Assembly (NCBI GenBank): GCA_947496705.1
Contig: CANMDW010000003.1
Span: 1-64,000, forward strand
Direction of reading: 5' to 3'
From: an uncultured Aquimarina sp.
GTDB taxonomy: Bacteria > Bacteroidota > Bacteroidia > Flavobacteriales > Flavobacteriaceae
DNA: 64,000 bases
Shown: positions 52,591-62,577 of the stretch, in pieces
Numbering within the stretch: position 1 is the first letter of the stretch
Layout of the letters: each line of letters begins with the position of its first letter
Made by a program: the position numbers and the translations under genes
Notes under the pieces: model-generated
What the model was told of the DNA's origin: nothing
Databases searched by the model: none
What the model saw: only the letters and a program-made list of their open reading frames with translations

Positions 52591-55503
52591 TTATTTTACA
52601 AATCTTATATGTTTTTTATCGCTTTTAGTTTTAGAATAAATATACATAGTATACATACCCGATTGCAAGCTTGATATATCCACTGAAGTTACATCTCCAT
52701 TTAATTCTCCTGATAAAACCTTCTTTCCTTTAACATCAAAAACACTATAGGTGTCCCCTGTCATAAATTCTTTGTACTGAATATCAATATAGTCTTGGGA
52801 AGGATTTGGGTATACCTTAATAGAATTATCCTTTAATTCGTTATCTGATATGCCCAAAGTTCTTATATTACCAGTGTCTGTATCTATTATTTTCCATAGT
52901 GCCTTGTCGTTACCTGTAAAACTTCTCGTCTTCAAGACACCGGCAGCGTCATAGAGATACATAGCTGTCTTCTTATTTTGTATCCAAAAATGACCATTCC
53001 CCGCATCTACAAACCTCCAACGCATCCAATCTCCTTGTGTATTTTGCTGAATAATAGTTGTATAATTATTAGTATCAACGGGCCTAAAAGACATTGTAGA
53101 GAATTGATTTTCAAATAAAAAATACCCATCTCCCTGATCGATTGATTTCCATTGTACTGTATTTCCTGTAGTACCGACATTAACCATATCCAGATTATCA
53201 CCAGAGTTCTGGCTATCTGTCGCCAGTATATTACCACTTAATACATTTTCTAAAGAAAAAGTATCTCCACCAGGGTTTGTACCTGTATTATTATACTCAT
53301 TGAGTATTTCCTGATCTGTAAGTTCCCTTCCGTACACCTTAAATTCATCCATTACACCTACAAATGGAGTATATTTTTTAGGTTTATAGGTACAAATCCC
53401 TAGCGCTCCAGAGGTATACCTATCTCCTTCGGGTTTTCCTTTAATAATGCTACCTGGTTCAAGAGAAGTTTGACCAACAAGAACTCCATTTAAATAGCCT
53501 TTTGCTTTATTAGATACTCTGTCTATTACAAGTGCAACGTGAAACCATTGATTGGCAGATAAAACAGGCCCTATAATACTTTTCAGATCTCCTATATCAC
53601 TCGATGCGTTGGGTGATAGTTGTTCTGCTATTTCAAAATTAATTTGCTTTGTACTTTTATCCATAAAAATATTATAGCCGCTTATTAATTTATTAATTGC
53701 AGTAGAAGAGTTAGAAATAATATGACAATTACCGCCACCATCATTTACAGAATATGCATCTAAATTGAACCAAATAGATACAGTATGACCAATACTAAAA
53801 GGATCTATCACATCACCAAAAGAAACAAAGGCTCTACCTTTATCATCATTATCGTCGTCTGCTGTTGGTAGTTTTGGAAATACCCAACCATTTCCTATTT
53901 TCCCCTGGGTAGTGGTTCCATCAAAATTAATAGACTCTCCATCTAAATTTGCAGTTGTTTGATCCTGAAGAATATTCCCTGCCTGTTCAAAATCATATCG
54001 CATCAGTAAATCTCCATCACTCACATCTACTTGAACCCAGGTGGTATTAAATAATACGCCATCAGAAATAGTATAATTAAATTGATCTCGTCCCTTAAAA
54101 TTAGATGCAGGAGTATAGATTAATGAGCCATTACTTAAGATTACACTCCCTCCGTGAGGAGTGGTAGCATCAAAAGTTGAAATCTTCACCGGGTCTCCGT
54201 TAGTATCAAAGTCATTTAATAATACTCCAATGGAAACAGCAGTATTAGTAGTAGTATTAACCAAATCTGGTGTAGCATAAGGATGTACATTCCAACCATA
54301 TGCTGTATTACTTGCAACAGGCAATCCTCCTGTAATACTTGCACTATTTTTATTATAAATATGAGCTTGATTTGTGGTAGGTCCAAACCAGGAACCTCCT
54401 CCAGACATAATATCTCTTGGATACACAAAATGCCTGCCTCCCCACGTATGGGAAACCTCATGATTCAATCCTGAATTATCATCTAATCTTACAGGAACTC
54501 TTGTAAAATTACCACCTGCTAAATGTTTTCTTGATTCAAAAGCAATTGGATTTCCTTCATTAACTGCCGTAAATACCAGGTGTTGAAAAGGAATTGAATT
54601 TGGTTTTACTCCTGTAGCTCCAGGATTATCACCTAAACCATTATTTCTCCAGGTGGTTTTGGTGTCTTGTGGACTTTGATGTAAATCTGTATCAACTCTT
54701 CGTATTACACCTGTCATTCTATACTGCACGCCTAAATCTCTTGCAAACTGAACATCTAATGCGTTAGTGGCATGCTCTAATATTGCGAATGCTTTTTGAT
54801 CATTGTTATTTGCTTTTTCTGCAAACCACTCGGGTTCTACATCATAAGCTACTTGCATTTTCATCATTCCTCCTCCGGAAGGTATCATTTTCCAACCGTG
54901 TGGGCTTCCTCCATTTGCTACAGGACCTGATCCATTTCCTGGTTGAGGAAAAGGAGCATTATTAATTGTCGGGACCCAATCTTGAGATTTTTTATTTATT
55001 TCAGAAAAATCATGAGCTACTTGTCCTCCTCCTAAATTTATACTCGCCTGTCCAGTGGTTAAGTTAAGAGTGATAGGCAAATCTTCTACCTGCCATAAAT
55101 ATCGAATTCCTTCTTGTACAAAAGCTGACATGGTGGTATTCCCTGGCCAAACAATTGCAATTACCTGACTATTTGGTTCTTCCTGTATACTTCCTCTATA
55201 GGTTCTCACAGGATAATTGGCATTATTTAATGTTTTCTCTATAAAGTTATCAGGATCTGCCCCTCTGGGATGACCTGCTTCACCTGCAGAGTACGATTGT
55301 TCATCTACATAATAACGACAATGGCCTTGATCCCGAACATTATATTTGGTAAGATTAAGAGTTACCATTCCATCTACTACACGAGGCCCGGGAATCTGGA
55401 TATTAATTTGATCTGGAAGCAACTGAGCTTCTATCACTTCTGAACTGACACATAAAATCACAGATAAAATCAATCTACAAAAGTTAATTCTAATAGTTTT
55501 CAT
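52591..55503 (-). CDS. secreted metzincin protease with LamG, lectin-like and T9SS domains
   Basis: About 970 aa from the ATG at 55503, which precedes a proper signal peptide (ending VIEAQ). The zinc motif HEVSHTWGGRH (about 347-357) fits HExxHxxGxxH, with a possible Met-turn in DIMSGG downstream. Then come an Ig/cadherin-like module with 'GVLLNDFDTNGDP' (about 410-510), a LamG/concanavalin-like domain (about 505-740, 'YDFEQAGNILQDQT'), a beta-trefoil lectin-like region (about 755-880) and a type IX sorting domain ('IKVYPNPSQDYIDIQ', ending HIRFVK). It should be secreted and cleave glycoproteins; sugar-dependent cleavage is an inference. Confidence 0.85.
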   Translation of the reverse strand: MKTIRINFCRLILSVILCVSSEVIEAQLLPDQINIQIPGPRVVDGMVTLNLTKYNVRDQGHCRYYVDEQSYSAGEAGHPRGADPDNFIEKTLNNANYPVRTYRGSIQEEPNSQVIAIVWPGNTTMSAFVQEGIRYLWQVEDLPITLNLTTGQASINLGGGQVAHDFSEINKKSQDWVPTINNAPFPQPGNGSGPVANGGSPHGWKMIPSGGGMMKMQVAYDVEPEWFAEKANNNDQKAFAILEHATNALDVQFARDLGVQYRMTGVIRRVDTDLHQSPQDTKTTWRNNGLGDNPGATGVKPNSIPFQHLVFTAVNEGNPIAFESRKHLAGGNFTRVPVRLDDNSGLNHEVSHTWGGRHFVYPRDIMSGGGSWFGPTTNQAHIYNKNSASITGGLPVASNTAYGWNVHPYATPDLVNTTTNTAVSIGVLLNDFDTNGDPVKISTFDATTPHGGSVILSNGSLIYTPASNFKGRDQFNYTISDGVLFNTTWVQVDVSDGDLLMRYDFEQAGNILQDQTTANLDGESINFDGTTTQGKIGNGWVFPKLPTADDDNDDKGRAFVSFGDVIDPFSIGHTVSIWFNLDAYSVNDGGGNCHIISNSSTAINKLISGYNIFMDKSTKQINFEIAEQLSPNASSDIGDLKSIIGPVLSANQWFHVALVIDRVSNKAKGYLNGVLVGQTSLEPGSIIKGKPEGDRYTSGALGICTYKPKKYTPFVGVMDEFKVYGRELTDQEILNEYNNTGTNPGGDTFSLENVLSGNILATDSQNSGDNLDMVNVGTTGNTVQWKSIDQGDGYFLFENQFSTMSFRPVDTNNYTTIIQQNTQGDWMRWRFVDAGNGHFWIQNKKTAMYLYDAAGVLKTRSFTGNDKALWKIIDTDTGNIRTLGISDNELKDNSIKVYPNPSQDYIDIQYKEFMTGDTYSVFDVKGKKVLSGELNGDVTSVDISSLQSGMYTMYIYSKTKSDKKHIRFVK

Positions 55504-55592
55504 AATAGTGAGTTTGGTTATTAATATTTTATAGAAATACATCACCCGTCTTTGAGCAGAAAATTTTCACTTAAAATTCTAAAACTAATTCT

Positions 55593-57200
55593 CTATTTCC
55601 TGTTATATACTTCTTCTATGGCATCCATTTTAAATCTTTCTATTTGAGGGGTAGTATGTTCGTTTTGTATGATTTTAAACAATTTTTCAATAACTTCCGG
55701 ATGGTTTTTTGCAATATCATTGCGTTCTTCTATATCTTGATTAAGATTATATAATTCAATTTCTTTATTTCCTTTTTTTATATCCTTCCAAATAATTTTC
55801 CAGTTATCAATTCTAACAGCTGCCTGACCACCATACTCAGGGTATTCCCAATACAAATAAGGATGAGTGCTTTGTTCTCCATTATTGGTCATTATATTAT
55901 AAAAACTAATCCCATCTGTACTTCGGGGTGAATCCATGCCTACGACGTCTGTTAGTGTAGGCATTACATCCCAAAATGCCGAAATATGATCGGTTTTAGT
56001 TCCTTTTTTTATTTTTTTTGGCCAACTAGCGATCATAGGAACTCTTATTCCTCCTTCGTGTAAAAATCCTTTACCTTTTCCATATTCACTATCAAATGGT
56101 CCTCCGCTTTTAAACCAGGGAGAGTCTGTACCTCCTATATAACTAGGGCCATTATCAGATGTAAAAACAATAAGAGTATTATCATATAATCCTTCTTTTT
56201 TTAAATAATCTATTAATTTTCCAATGTTTTCATCCAGATATGAAACCATAGCGGCATAAGTAGCATGAGGGTATCTAGTAGGAAAGTAACTTCCTTTTTT
56301 CTCCCCTTCAAAGAAATAATATGGTTCTTCATCACCAAATTTATTGACGTAATAATCTACCCATTTTTTAGGAGCTTGCAACGGTAAGTGAGGGATTGGA
56401 CTTGCCCAATACAAAAAGAAAGGTTCTTTTTTATTTTCTTTTACAAACTTCATTAATTTTTCGAAAGAAACTGTTGGCGAATATATGGGTTGATCGTATC
56501 TTTTGTAGGAAGCTATATCAAAGGGATCTTCTCCTTTTTTTAATGCTGTACGAGGAGAAATAGTATCATTTGCCAGATGATATCTTTTTTCATTTTCGTA
56601 TAGATGTACGGGATTATACGTGTGAGCCTGGCGTTGACAATTATATCCAAAAAAGTAATCGAACCCCATTTTGGTAGGTATAGATTCTGTTTGTGGTGCT
56701 CCTAGTCCCCATTTACCTATCATACCTGTTTTATATCCCGATTCCTTCAATAATTTTGCGATTGTTATGGTCTCTGATGGTAATGGTCTTTGGCCTTCTA
56801 ATGTTGAGTCTCTGATCACTTTTTTATAATTCCACACATCTCCTTTTTCTCCTCTGGAATCCCATTCGTCATTTCCTCTTATATAAGAATGCCCCATATG
56901 TTTTCCTGTCAATAAGACAGAACGAGCTGGTGCGCAAACCGGAGCTCCTGAATAATGTTGAGTAAATATCATCCCATCTTTTGCCAAATTATCAATATTA
57001 GGAGTCTCTATTTTTGTTTGCCCGTAAACACCTACCTCTCCATATCCAAGATCATCTGCCAAAATATATATGATATTAGGTTTGGATTCTACTTGTTTGA
57101 CTGGTATTTCCTGTTTTTGCTTTGGGTTACAGGAAGTCATAAAGAATACTCCCAATAAAGAATAAAATATATGAGGCATCAATTTCATAGTGGAATTCAT
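55593..57200 (-). CDS. S1 family sulfatase (CAPAR type)
   Basis: A 535-aa lipoprotein sulfatase (lipobox MTSC, Cys24). Metal ligands at 'YILADDLGYGEVG' (Asp49-Asp50); the active-site Cys89 lies in VCAPARSVLLTG, with Ala where the first sulfatase has Ser. The C-x-P-x-R core remains, so it is expected to be matured to formylglycine. 'IVFTSDNGPS' and 'GLGAPQTES' are also visible. It lies 89 bp upstream of the protease and is likely to desulfate a different position from its neighbour. Confidence 0.9.
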   Translation of the reverse strand: MNSTMKLMPHIFYSLLGVFFMTSCNPKQKQEIPVKQVESKPNIIYILADDLGYGEVGVYGQTKIETPNIDNLAKDGMIFTQHYSGAPVCAPARSVLLTGKHMGHSYIRGNDEWDSRGEKGDVWNYKKVIRDSTLEGQRPLPSETITIAKLLKESGYKTGMIGKWGLGAPQTESIPTKMGFDYFFGYNCQRQAHTYNPVHLYENEKRYHLANDTISPRTALKKGEDPFDIASYKRYDQPIYSPTVSFEKLMKFVKENKKEPFFLYWASPIPHLPLQAPKKWVDYYVNKFGDEEPYYFFEGEKKGSYFPTRYPHATYAAMVSYLDENIGKLIDYLKKEGLYDNTLIVFTSDNGPSYIGGTDSPWFKSGGPFDSEYGKGKGFLHEGGIRVPMIASWPKKIKKGTKTDHISAFWDVMPTLTDVVGMDSPRSTDGISFYNIMTNNGEQSTHPYLYWEYPEYGGQAAVRIDNWKIIWKDIKKGNKEIELYNLNQDIEERNDIAKNHPEVIEKLFKIIQNEHTTPQIERFKMDAIEEVYNRK

Positions 57201-57234
57201 TTAATACTAACTAAAAATTAATAATCATTAATCT

Positions 57235-57260
57235 GTTGTACATTCTTCAAAATGTACAAC
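57235..57260. other. 10-bp perfect stem-loop between susD2 and sulfatase
   Basis: The arms GTTGTACATT and AATGTACAAC enclose 6 bases. The stem-loop lies in the 171-bp gap between the end of susD2 and the start of the CAPAR sulfatase, on the path of a leftward transcript. It could be an attenuator or RNA-processing site that separates SusCD from enzyme expression. Confidence 0.55.
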
Positions 57261-57371
57261 GGGTAATCATTATATACTTACCAGCTAGTTAGAAAGATGT
57301 CTTGTGGGGTAATTATCTTATTGTAGGGTGTTTAAAATATCCTTCTAACGCTAGTGACTACTCTAATTTCA

Positions 57372-59207
57372 TCACCATCCTGGGTTTTGTTCCAGGTTTG
57401 GGTTTAATACAATCTGATCAGAAGGAAGGGGGAATAAGTAATAATGTTCTGGAAACGAAGGTGGTGATCCTGGTACTAATTGCACATATCCTTCAGATGC
57501 TCCATTTTGGATCGGTACTTTATTATTCTGGCTGGCTGCGGTTATCCATCTCCCTAATTTTACTTCGGCAGCATAATGCATTTTTTTCCACCTCCTCAGA
57601 TCCTCTCTTCTAAACCCTTCTGCCATTAATTCTACCGCTCTTTCTCTTCTGATTTCGAATAAAACGGGGTCTACAGAAGCATCTCTTGTCGGATCAAAGC
57701 TTGCATCAATATCACTTAAGGTCATTGGGGCTACGTCTCCTCGTACTCTTAGTCGGTTAATGGTTATATCGGCTATAGATTGATCAAATTGTCCCATCTC
57801 AAATTTAGCTTCTGCATAATTCAATAAAACTTCCCCCATTCTATATATAGGTGCATCTGCAAAATCTCTAGAAGAGGTTCCTGTGTTATATTGATTATAA
57901 TGTCTCCACACTCTATACCCTGAAAAAGTTCTGTTAAATCCAGCTACTCTATTCTGATTAAAGTTTGGAACTCGGGAAACCACATTACCTCTCCAATTTA
58001 AATCGGGTAATGTTTTATGTAAATTATCACTTATTGTTTCGTAGATTGGAAAATACTCCTCATCTTCTGGATTTCCTGTAGATACCCAGGTAGTATTACT
58101 AGTTCTGGTAACAAAGTAAGGGGCAGGAGTCATATATAATAATCTATTGTCCCGGTTTCTAAACTCGGCAAACATGTCGATGTCTCCTTCAAAAAGAGGG
58201 CTATCCCATCTTGTTCTTCCATCTTTACATAAAAATTTATCTACTCCTTTTCTGGTTATATCCCAGGTAGAATTTGATGCTCTAAAAGTAGTAGACATAT
58301 TAGACCAGTTTTCTAATTCATTATATACTTTATACAATATAACCCCAGCTACACCTTCTAAAGATTCACTATTATGTAACTCATCAAATCTAGGATGTAA
58401 GTTTCCGAACTCTGACATTAATTTTTCAGAAGCTGTTATACTCGCTTGTAAGTACATAGCTGAACTACCCAAATTATGATATTTACGCCATGTTCCTTCA
58501 AACAAACCGAATTGAGATATAAATGCGTTGATAACATTGGCATCGATAATTTTTCCTTTATCGGCACTCCCTGCAGGTTTAATATGTTCTTCAGCCCACA
58601 GTAAATCCCGTAACATATTTGCTGCTACTTCATCTCTGGGAGTTCTGGGGGAAAATAACTCTTCTGACTCTTCTGTCAATGCAAACTCTAACCACGGAAC
58701 TGCTCCGTATTTTTTTAACAAATTAGAATACTCAAAAGCTCTAAAAAACAACCCGACACTTCTCCAATGCTCTTTATCTACATCGCTTAAATCTGAGTTT
58801 GGCACATTATCCAATAACAAATTGATTTTTCGGATAGATCGATATGGTTCTGCCCAATCCTCATCTGCTGAAGGAACAATTACCCTATTCCATAAATAAT
58901 CTTTTCCTACACTATTTGGCGCCTGTTGAATTAAATCAGCCTCTGCTTCTGCATCTAAACCAAATCCACTGGCAGGTCTTGTTTCATTTTGTACATCCTG
59001 ATCAATATTTATTCTTGTGGTTTCATTATGTGCCTGAAATCTTTCATAAAATTGCCAGGTATAGGCTTGTATCGAATTATTATTACTAAAGGTACTTTCT
59101 ACTGACAATTCATCTTTAGGTAATTTATCCAAAAAATCATCATCACAAGCTATGGTTAGTAATAAAACTATTACTATCGCTACTATGTTATATTTATTTT
59201 TCATCAT
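57372..59207 (-). CDS. susD: SusD/RagB glycan-binding lipoprotein 2
   Basis: About 611 aa, with start ambiguity among GTG (59210) and two following ATGs; I use the first ATG. A signal with lipobox (LLTIAC) is followed by the SusD fold: 'NNNSIQAYTWQFYERF', 'FFRAFEYSNLLKKYGAVPW', 'YRMGEVLLNYAEAKFEMG' and 'RRERAVELMAEGFRREDLRRW'. It pairs with susC2, whose stop lies 13 bp upstream. It is 100 residues longer than the first SusD, which suggests a different glycan. Confidence 0.93.
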   Translation of the reverse strand: MMKNKYNIVAIVIVLLLTIACDDDFLDKLPKDELSVESTFSNNNSIQAYTWQFYERFQAHNETTRINIDQDVQNETRPASGFGLDAEAEADLIQQAPNSVGKDYLWNRVIVPSADEDWAEPYRSIRKINLLLDNVPNSDLSDVDKEHWRSVGLFFRAFEYSNLLKKYGAVPWLEFALTEESEELFSPRTPRDEVAANMLRDLLWAEEHIKPAGSADKGKIIDANVINAFISQFGLFEGTWRKYHNLGSSAMYLQASITASEKLMSEFGNLHPRFDELHNSESLEGVAGVILYKVYNELENWSNMSTTFRASNSTWDITRKGVDKFLCKDGRTRWDSPLFEGDIDMFAEFRNRDNRLLYMTPAPYFVTRTSNTTWVSTGNPEDEEYFPIYETISDNLHKTLPDLNWRGNVVSRVPNFNQNRVAGFNRTFSGYRVWRHYNQYNTGTSSRDFADAPIYRMGEVLLNYAEAKFEMGQFDQSIADITINRLRVRGDVAPMTLSDIDASFDPTRDASVDPVLFEIRRERAVELMAEGFRREDLRRWKKMHYAAEVKLGRWITAASQNNKVPIQNGASEGYVQLVPGSPPSFPEHYYLFPLPSDQIVLNPNLEQNPGW

Positions 59208-59222
59208 CACGTGTTTTTTTGA

Positions 59223-62200
59223 TTAAAAAGATAATTGAGCTCCGAATGCAAAATTTCTCATTCTAGGATATATCGCTTCAGATACAATTTGATCGGGATG
59301 AATACCTTTAGGCAAACTTTTAAAAGTATGTAAATTTTCTCCACTTAGATATATACGCATTTTTGTGAGCTTAATTTTTTCTAATAATGACTCAGGTAGA
59401 CTATATCCTATGGTTATATTATTAATTCTTAAATAAGATGCATCTGCAAGGTATTTCGTCTGGATTCTTCTACTTTCTCCATAATTACCTCTATCCCCAG
59501 ATCTGGTAGTATTATCTCCATATATTCTAGGATAATAAGCATTTTGATTTTCTGGAGTCCAATAGTCCAATTGATGCTGGTACACATAGTCGAATTGACT
59601 AAGGTAAGGCCAGAATTTGTCTCCACCTAAAACCCTATCTCTTTTTCCTACTCCTGATAAGGCAAAGGAGAAGTCAAAACCTTTATAGGCAGCCGTTCCA
59701 TACATACCATAAATATACCCTCTGTTATTATTACCTATTATTTTCTGATCTCCTGGCTCTCCTAGCGTATTCGTTCCGTTTGTAATAACACCATCTCCAT
59801 CTAAATCTGCATATTTAATATCCCCAGGATACGGTACATTTCCGCTTTCATATCCTACAACGCCTTCTTTTAATTCGCGATCAACACCTGTTAGTGTTAC
59901 AGGATCTATTGTGCCCTCGACAAAATCATCTATAGTATAATACCCTTCTGTGACATACCCCCATATTTCTCCTACTTCTTGTCCTACATAATAATTTTGT
60001 ACTATATTATTACTGCTTCCTTCAATGACATTAGATGGTAAAAAGCCTGCAGGATTATCAAATCTGGTAATTTCTGTTTCGTTATTAGAAATATTAAAAT
60101 TTAATCCATAAGAAAAGTCTCCAATATTGTCTCTCCAGGAGATTTCAAATTCCCAACCCCTGGTATCCAAATCGGCTGCATTTTGGTCTGGAGCAGTAGT
60201 ACCTAATACATCTGGTAATTGTGCTCCCGGAAGTAACATATCCAACGTTTTTCTGCTATATATTTCAACGGTAGTTGCTAATCTATTATTCAAAAAAGCT
60301 GCATCCAATCCTAAGTTGGTGGTTTGTACGGTTTCCCAGGTTAAGTTTGAGCTAATTAACTGGCCAGGTTGAACTGTAGTATATCTTTCTCCTGTATCAT
60401 TTAACAACCAGGTTTCTCTAGGTTCGAATCCTGCAATTGCAGGATAAAATTCTTGTACTGTGGTTGATCCTCTCTCAAATATTTTCTGATTTCCTACTTC
60501 TCCCCATGAACCTCTTAGCTTTAGCAAAGAAATCCAATCGATATTTTCCAGAAAACCTTCTTTCTTGATATTCCAGGCTGCAGAAAATGAAGGAAAGGTA
60601 CCATAACGACTTTCTTTTGGGAATCGGGAAGATCCATCACGTCTGACATTTCCTTCTAAAAAGTATTTTTCTTTATAATTATACTGTAATCTTCCAAAGT
60701 ATCCTAAAACTGCCCAATCTCTATAAAAATCAGAACCACCAAATGTTCCTATTGCCGTATTTATTGAAGGTAAATCTGTATTCAGAAGGTTCGTTCGTTC
60801 TATGGTAGTTCCCTTCTGTATGCCATTTTCTCTATTATGACCTATTAGCGCATTGATAGTGTGCGTTTCATTAAAACTCTTTGAATAACTCACATAAAGA
60901 TTAAATGCAGTGTTTTCAAATTCACGAAATGTTTTTCTAACACTTGTATTTAAAGGATTTGAATTATTGGGAACAAACTGAGCTCTATTTACAGTCTCAA
61001 GTTGTGTATCTACCCTTTGAGTAGACCAATTTCCTCTTTCATAGGTAAGCTCTCCATTAATAGTTATATTTTGCAATGGATTATATGTTACTTTTTCAAA
61101 TAATCGAATAACATCATCATTTCTAGTTGGGTGTGGCAATAAGCGTTCTAGATTATCGGGGGAATCAAAAGGTAATACCCTACCATCTTCTAGTGTAAAG
61201 TATCCAGTAGGAAGATACACTGCAGCGTTTTCTGTAGCCAGAAAGCCTCCTATCGGATTTGATCTTTTGCTTTTTCTATATAAAACATTAGTAGCCGACT
61301 TCAGGTTTTTTGTTATATCACTATCCAGAAAAGTATTGATATTGTATCTTGTAAATCGATCTTTATTGGTAACTATTATCCCATCCTGATCACTATAGCC
61401 AAAAGACATTCGGTAAGATGACTTTTTACTACCTCCACTAAATGAAAAATCATGAATACTTAATATTCCATTATTATTAAAGTGTTGTTCAATTGGATTT
61501 TGTTCTGTTAATGAGTAGTAAAAGCCATCTTCATCCAGAATTCTACCATTGGCAGGAAAATTATTAGGGTTTTGTCTATATTCTTCCAGATAATTAAGCC
61601 AGGTTGTGGTGTTTTGATTTGTAAAAAAACCTTCAACTCCAATAAAATCCAGCATACTTACAAAATCATATACAGATGCCTTCTCTGTTAGTTCCTGGGG
61701 TCTGCTAAAACTCACAGAAGTTTTGATATCGAATTTAATTTTCTGTTCTCTATTTGGTTTTTTAGTGGTTATTAAAATAACCCCAAAGGCTGCTCTTGCT
61801 CCATAGATGGAAGATGCAGCGGCATCTTTTAATATGGTAACATTTTCAATATCATTGGGGTTTATATCTGTAATAGCGATTTCTACATTATCCACAAGTA
61901 CCAATGGATCTCCACCCCCATTTATAGAACCAAAACCCCGTAATCGTAAACTTGTTTGGGTATTTCCGGGTTGTCCTGAAGCTGTGATAACCTGTAAACC
62001 AGATGACACTCCCTGCAATGCTTGAGCTACATTTGTTAGCGGCCTGTCGGCCAATATTTCATCCATTTTAATCGTGGTGACCGCACCACTAATATTGGAT
62101 TTTTTTTGGGTTCCAAAACCTACAACCAGTACTTCATCCATTATTTCTGAATTCAGAACTAGTGAAACATTAATACTGGTTTTTCCTGCAACTGGTATTT

Positions 62201-62447
62201 CCTGGCTTACATAACCAAGAAATGATATCATCAAAATATCATTTTCATTAACGTCGATTGAATACTTTCCATCAAAATCAGATGTTACGCCATTCGATGT
62301 TCTTTTTATTAATATAGTTGCTCCCGGCAATGGGATACCATTTTCGGCATCAGATATTACTCCTTTAATATTTTTTTCCTGTGCCCCTAAGGTAGTGGTA
62401 ATTACCAGCAGTCCAAATAATATTATTTTCCCTATTACTTTTTTCAT
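59223..62447 (-). CDS. susC: SusC/RagA TonB-dependent transporter 2
   Basis: A 1074-aa transporter: signal peptide (ending LGAQ), carboxypeptidase D-like domain ('GIPLPGATILIKRTSNGVTSDFDGKYSI'), a TonB-box-like 'MDEVLVVGFGTQKKSNISGAV', plug domain ('ILKDAAASSIYGARAAFGVILI'), and a barrel ending NFAFGAQLSF. It takes up oligosaccharides released by the sulfatases, GH109 and protease. It is 130 bp downstream of GH109 and probably starts the main leftward transcript of the second locus. Confidence 0.95.
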   Translation of the reverse strand: MKKVIGKIILFGLLVITTTLGAQEKNIKGVISDAENGIPLPGATILIKRTSNGVTSDFDGKYSIDVNENDILMISFLGYVSQEIPVAGKTSINVSLVLNSEIMDEVLVVGFGTQKKSNISGAVTTIKMDEILADRPLTNVAQALQGVSSGLQVITASGQPGNTQTSLRLRGFGSINGGGDPLVLVDNVEIAITDINPNDIENVTILKDAAASSIYGARAAFGVILITTKKPNREQKIKFDIKTSVSFSRPQELTEKASVYDFVSMLDFIGVEGFFTNQNTTTWLNYLEEYRQNPNNFPANGRILDEDGFYYSLTEQNPIEQHFNNNGILSIHDFSFSGGSKKSSYRMSFGYSDQDGIIVTNKDRFTRYNINTFLDSDITKNLKSATNVLYRKSKRSNPIGGFLATENAAVYLPTGYFTLEDGRVLPFDSPDNLERLLPHPTRNDDVIRLFEKVTYNPLQNITINGELTYERGNWSTQRVDTQLETVNRAQFVPNNSNPLNTSVRKTFREFENTAFNLYVSYSKSFNETHTINALIGHNRENGIQKGTTIERTNLLNTDLPSINTAIGTFGGSDFYRDWAVLGYFGRLQYNYKEKYFLEGNVRRDGSSRFPKESRYGTFPSFSAAWNIKKEGFLENIDWISLLKLRGSWGEVGNQKIFERGSTTVQEFYPAIAGFEPRETWLLNDTGERYTTVQPGQLISSNLTWETVQTTNLGLDAAFLNNRLATTVEIYSRKTLDMLLPGAQLPDVLGTTAPDQNAADLDTRGWEFEISWRDNIGDFSYGLNFNISNNETEITRFDNPAGFLPSNVIEGSSNNIVQNYYVGQEVGEIWGYVTEGYYTIDDFVEGTIDPVTLTGVDRELKEGVVGYESGNVPYPGDIKYADLDGDGVITNGTNTLGEPGDQKIIGNNNRGYIYGMYGTAAYKGFDFSFALSGVGKRDRVLGGDKFWPYLSQFDYVYQHQLDYWTPENQNAYYPRIYGDNTTRSGDRGNYGESRRIQTKYLADASYLRINNITIGYSLPESLLEKIKLTKMRIYLSGENLHTFKSLPKGIHPDQIVSEAIYPRMRNFAFGAQLSF

Positions 62448-62577
62448 ATAATTTGGTTTGATTTATCTATTTCAAAAACCACATTCTAATTATGCTATTT
62501 GTTATATCCTGGAACTTTTATTTCGTTGGTTAGGAGTATATTTTCAACACAGGCTCTTTTCTTTATTATTTTTAAAA

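Noticed and set aside
60418..60445. GGTTCGAATCC sequence resembling a tRNA T-arm
   Set aside because: It lies inside the susC2 coding region; no acceptor stem or anticodon arm fits around it.
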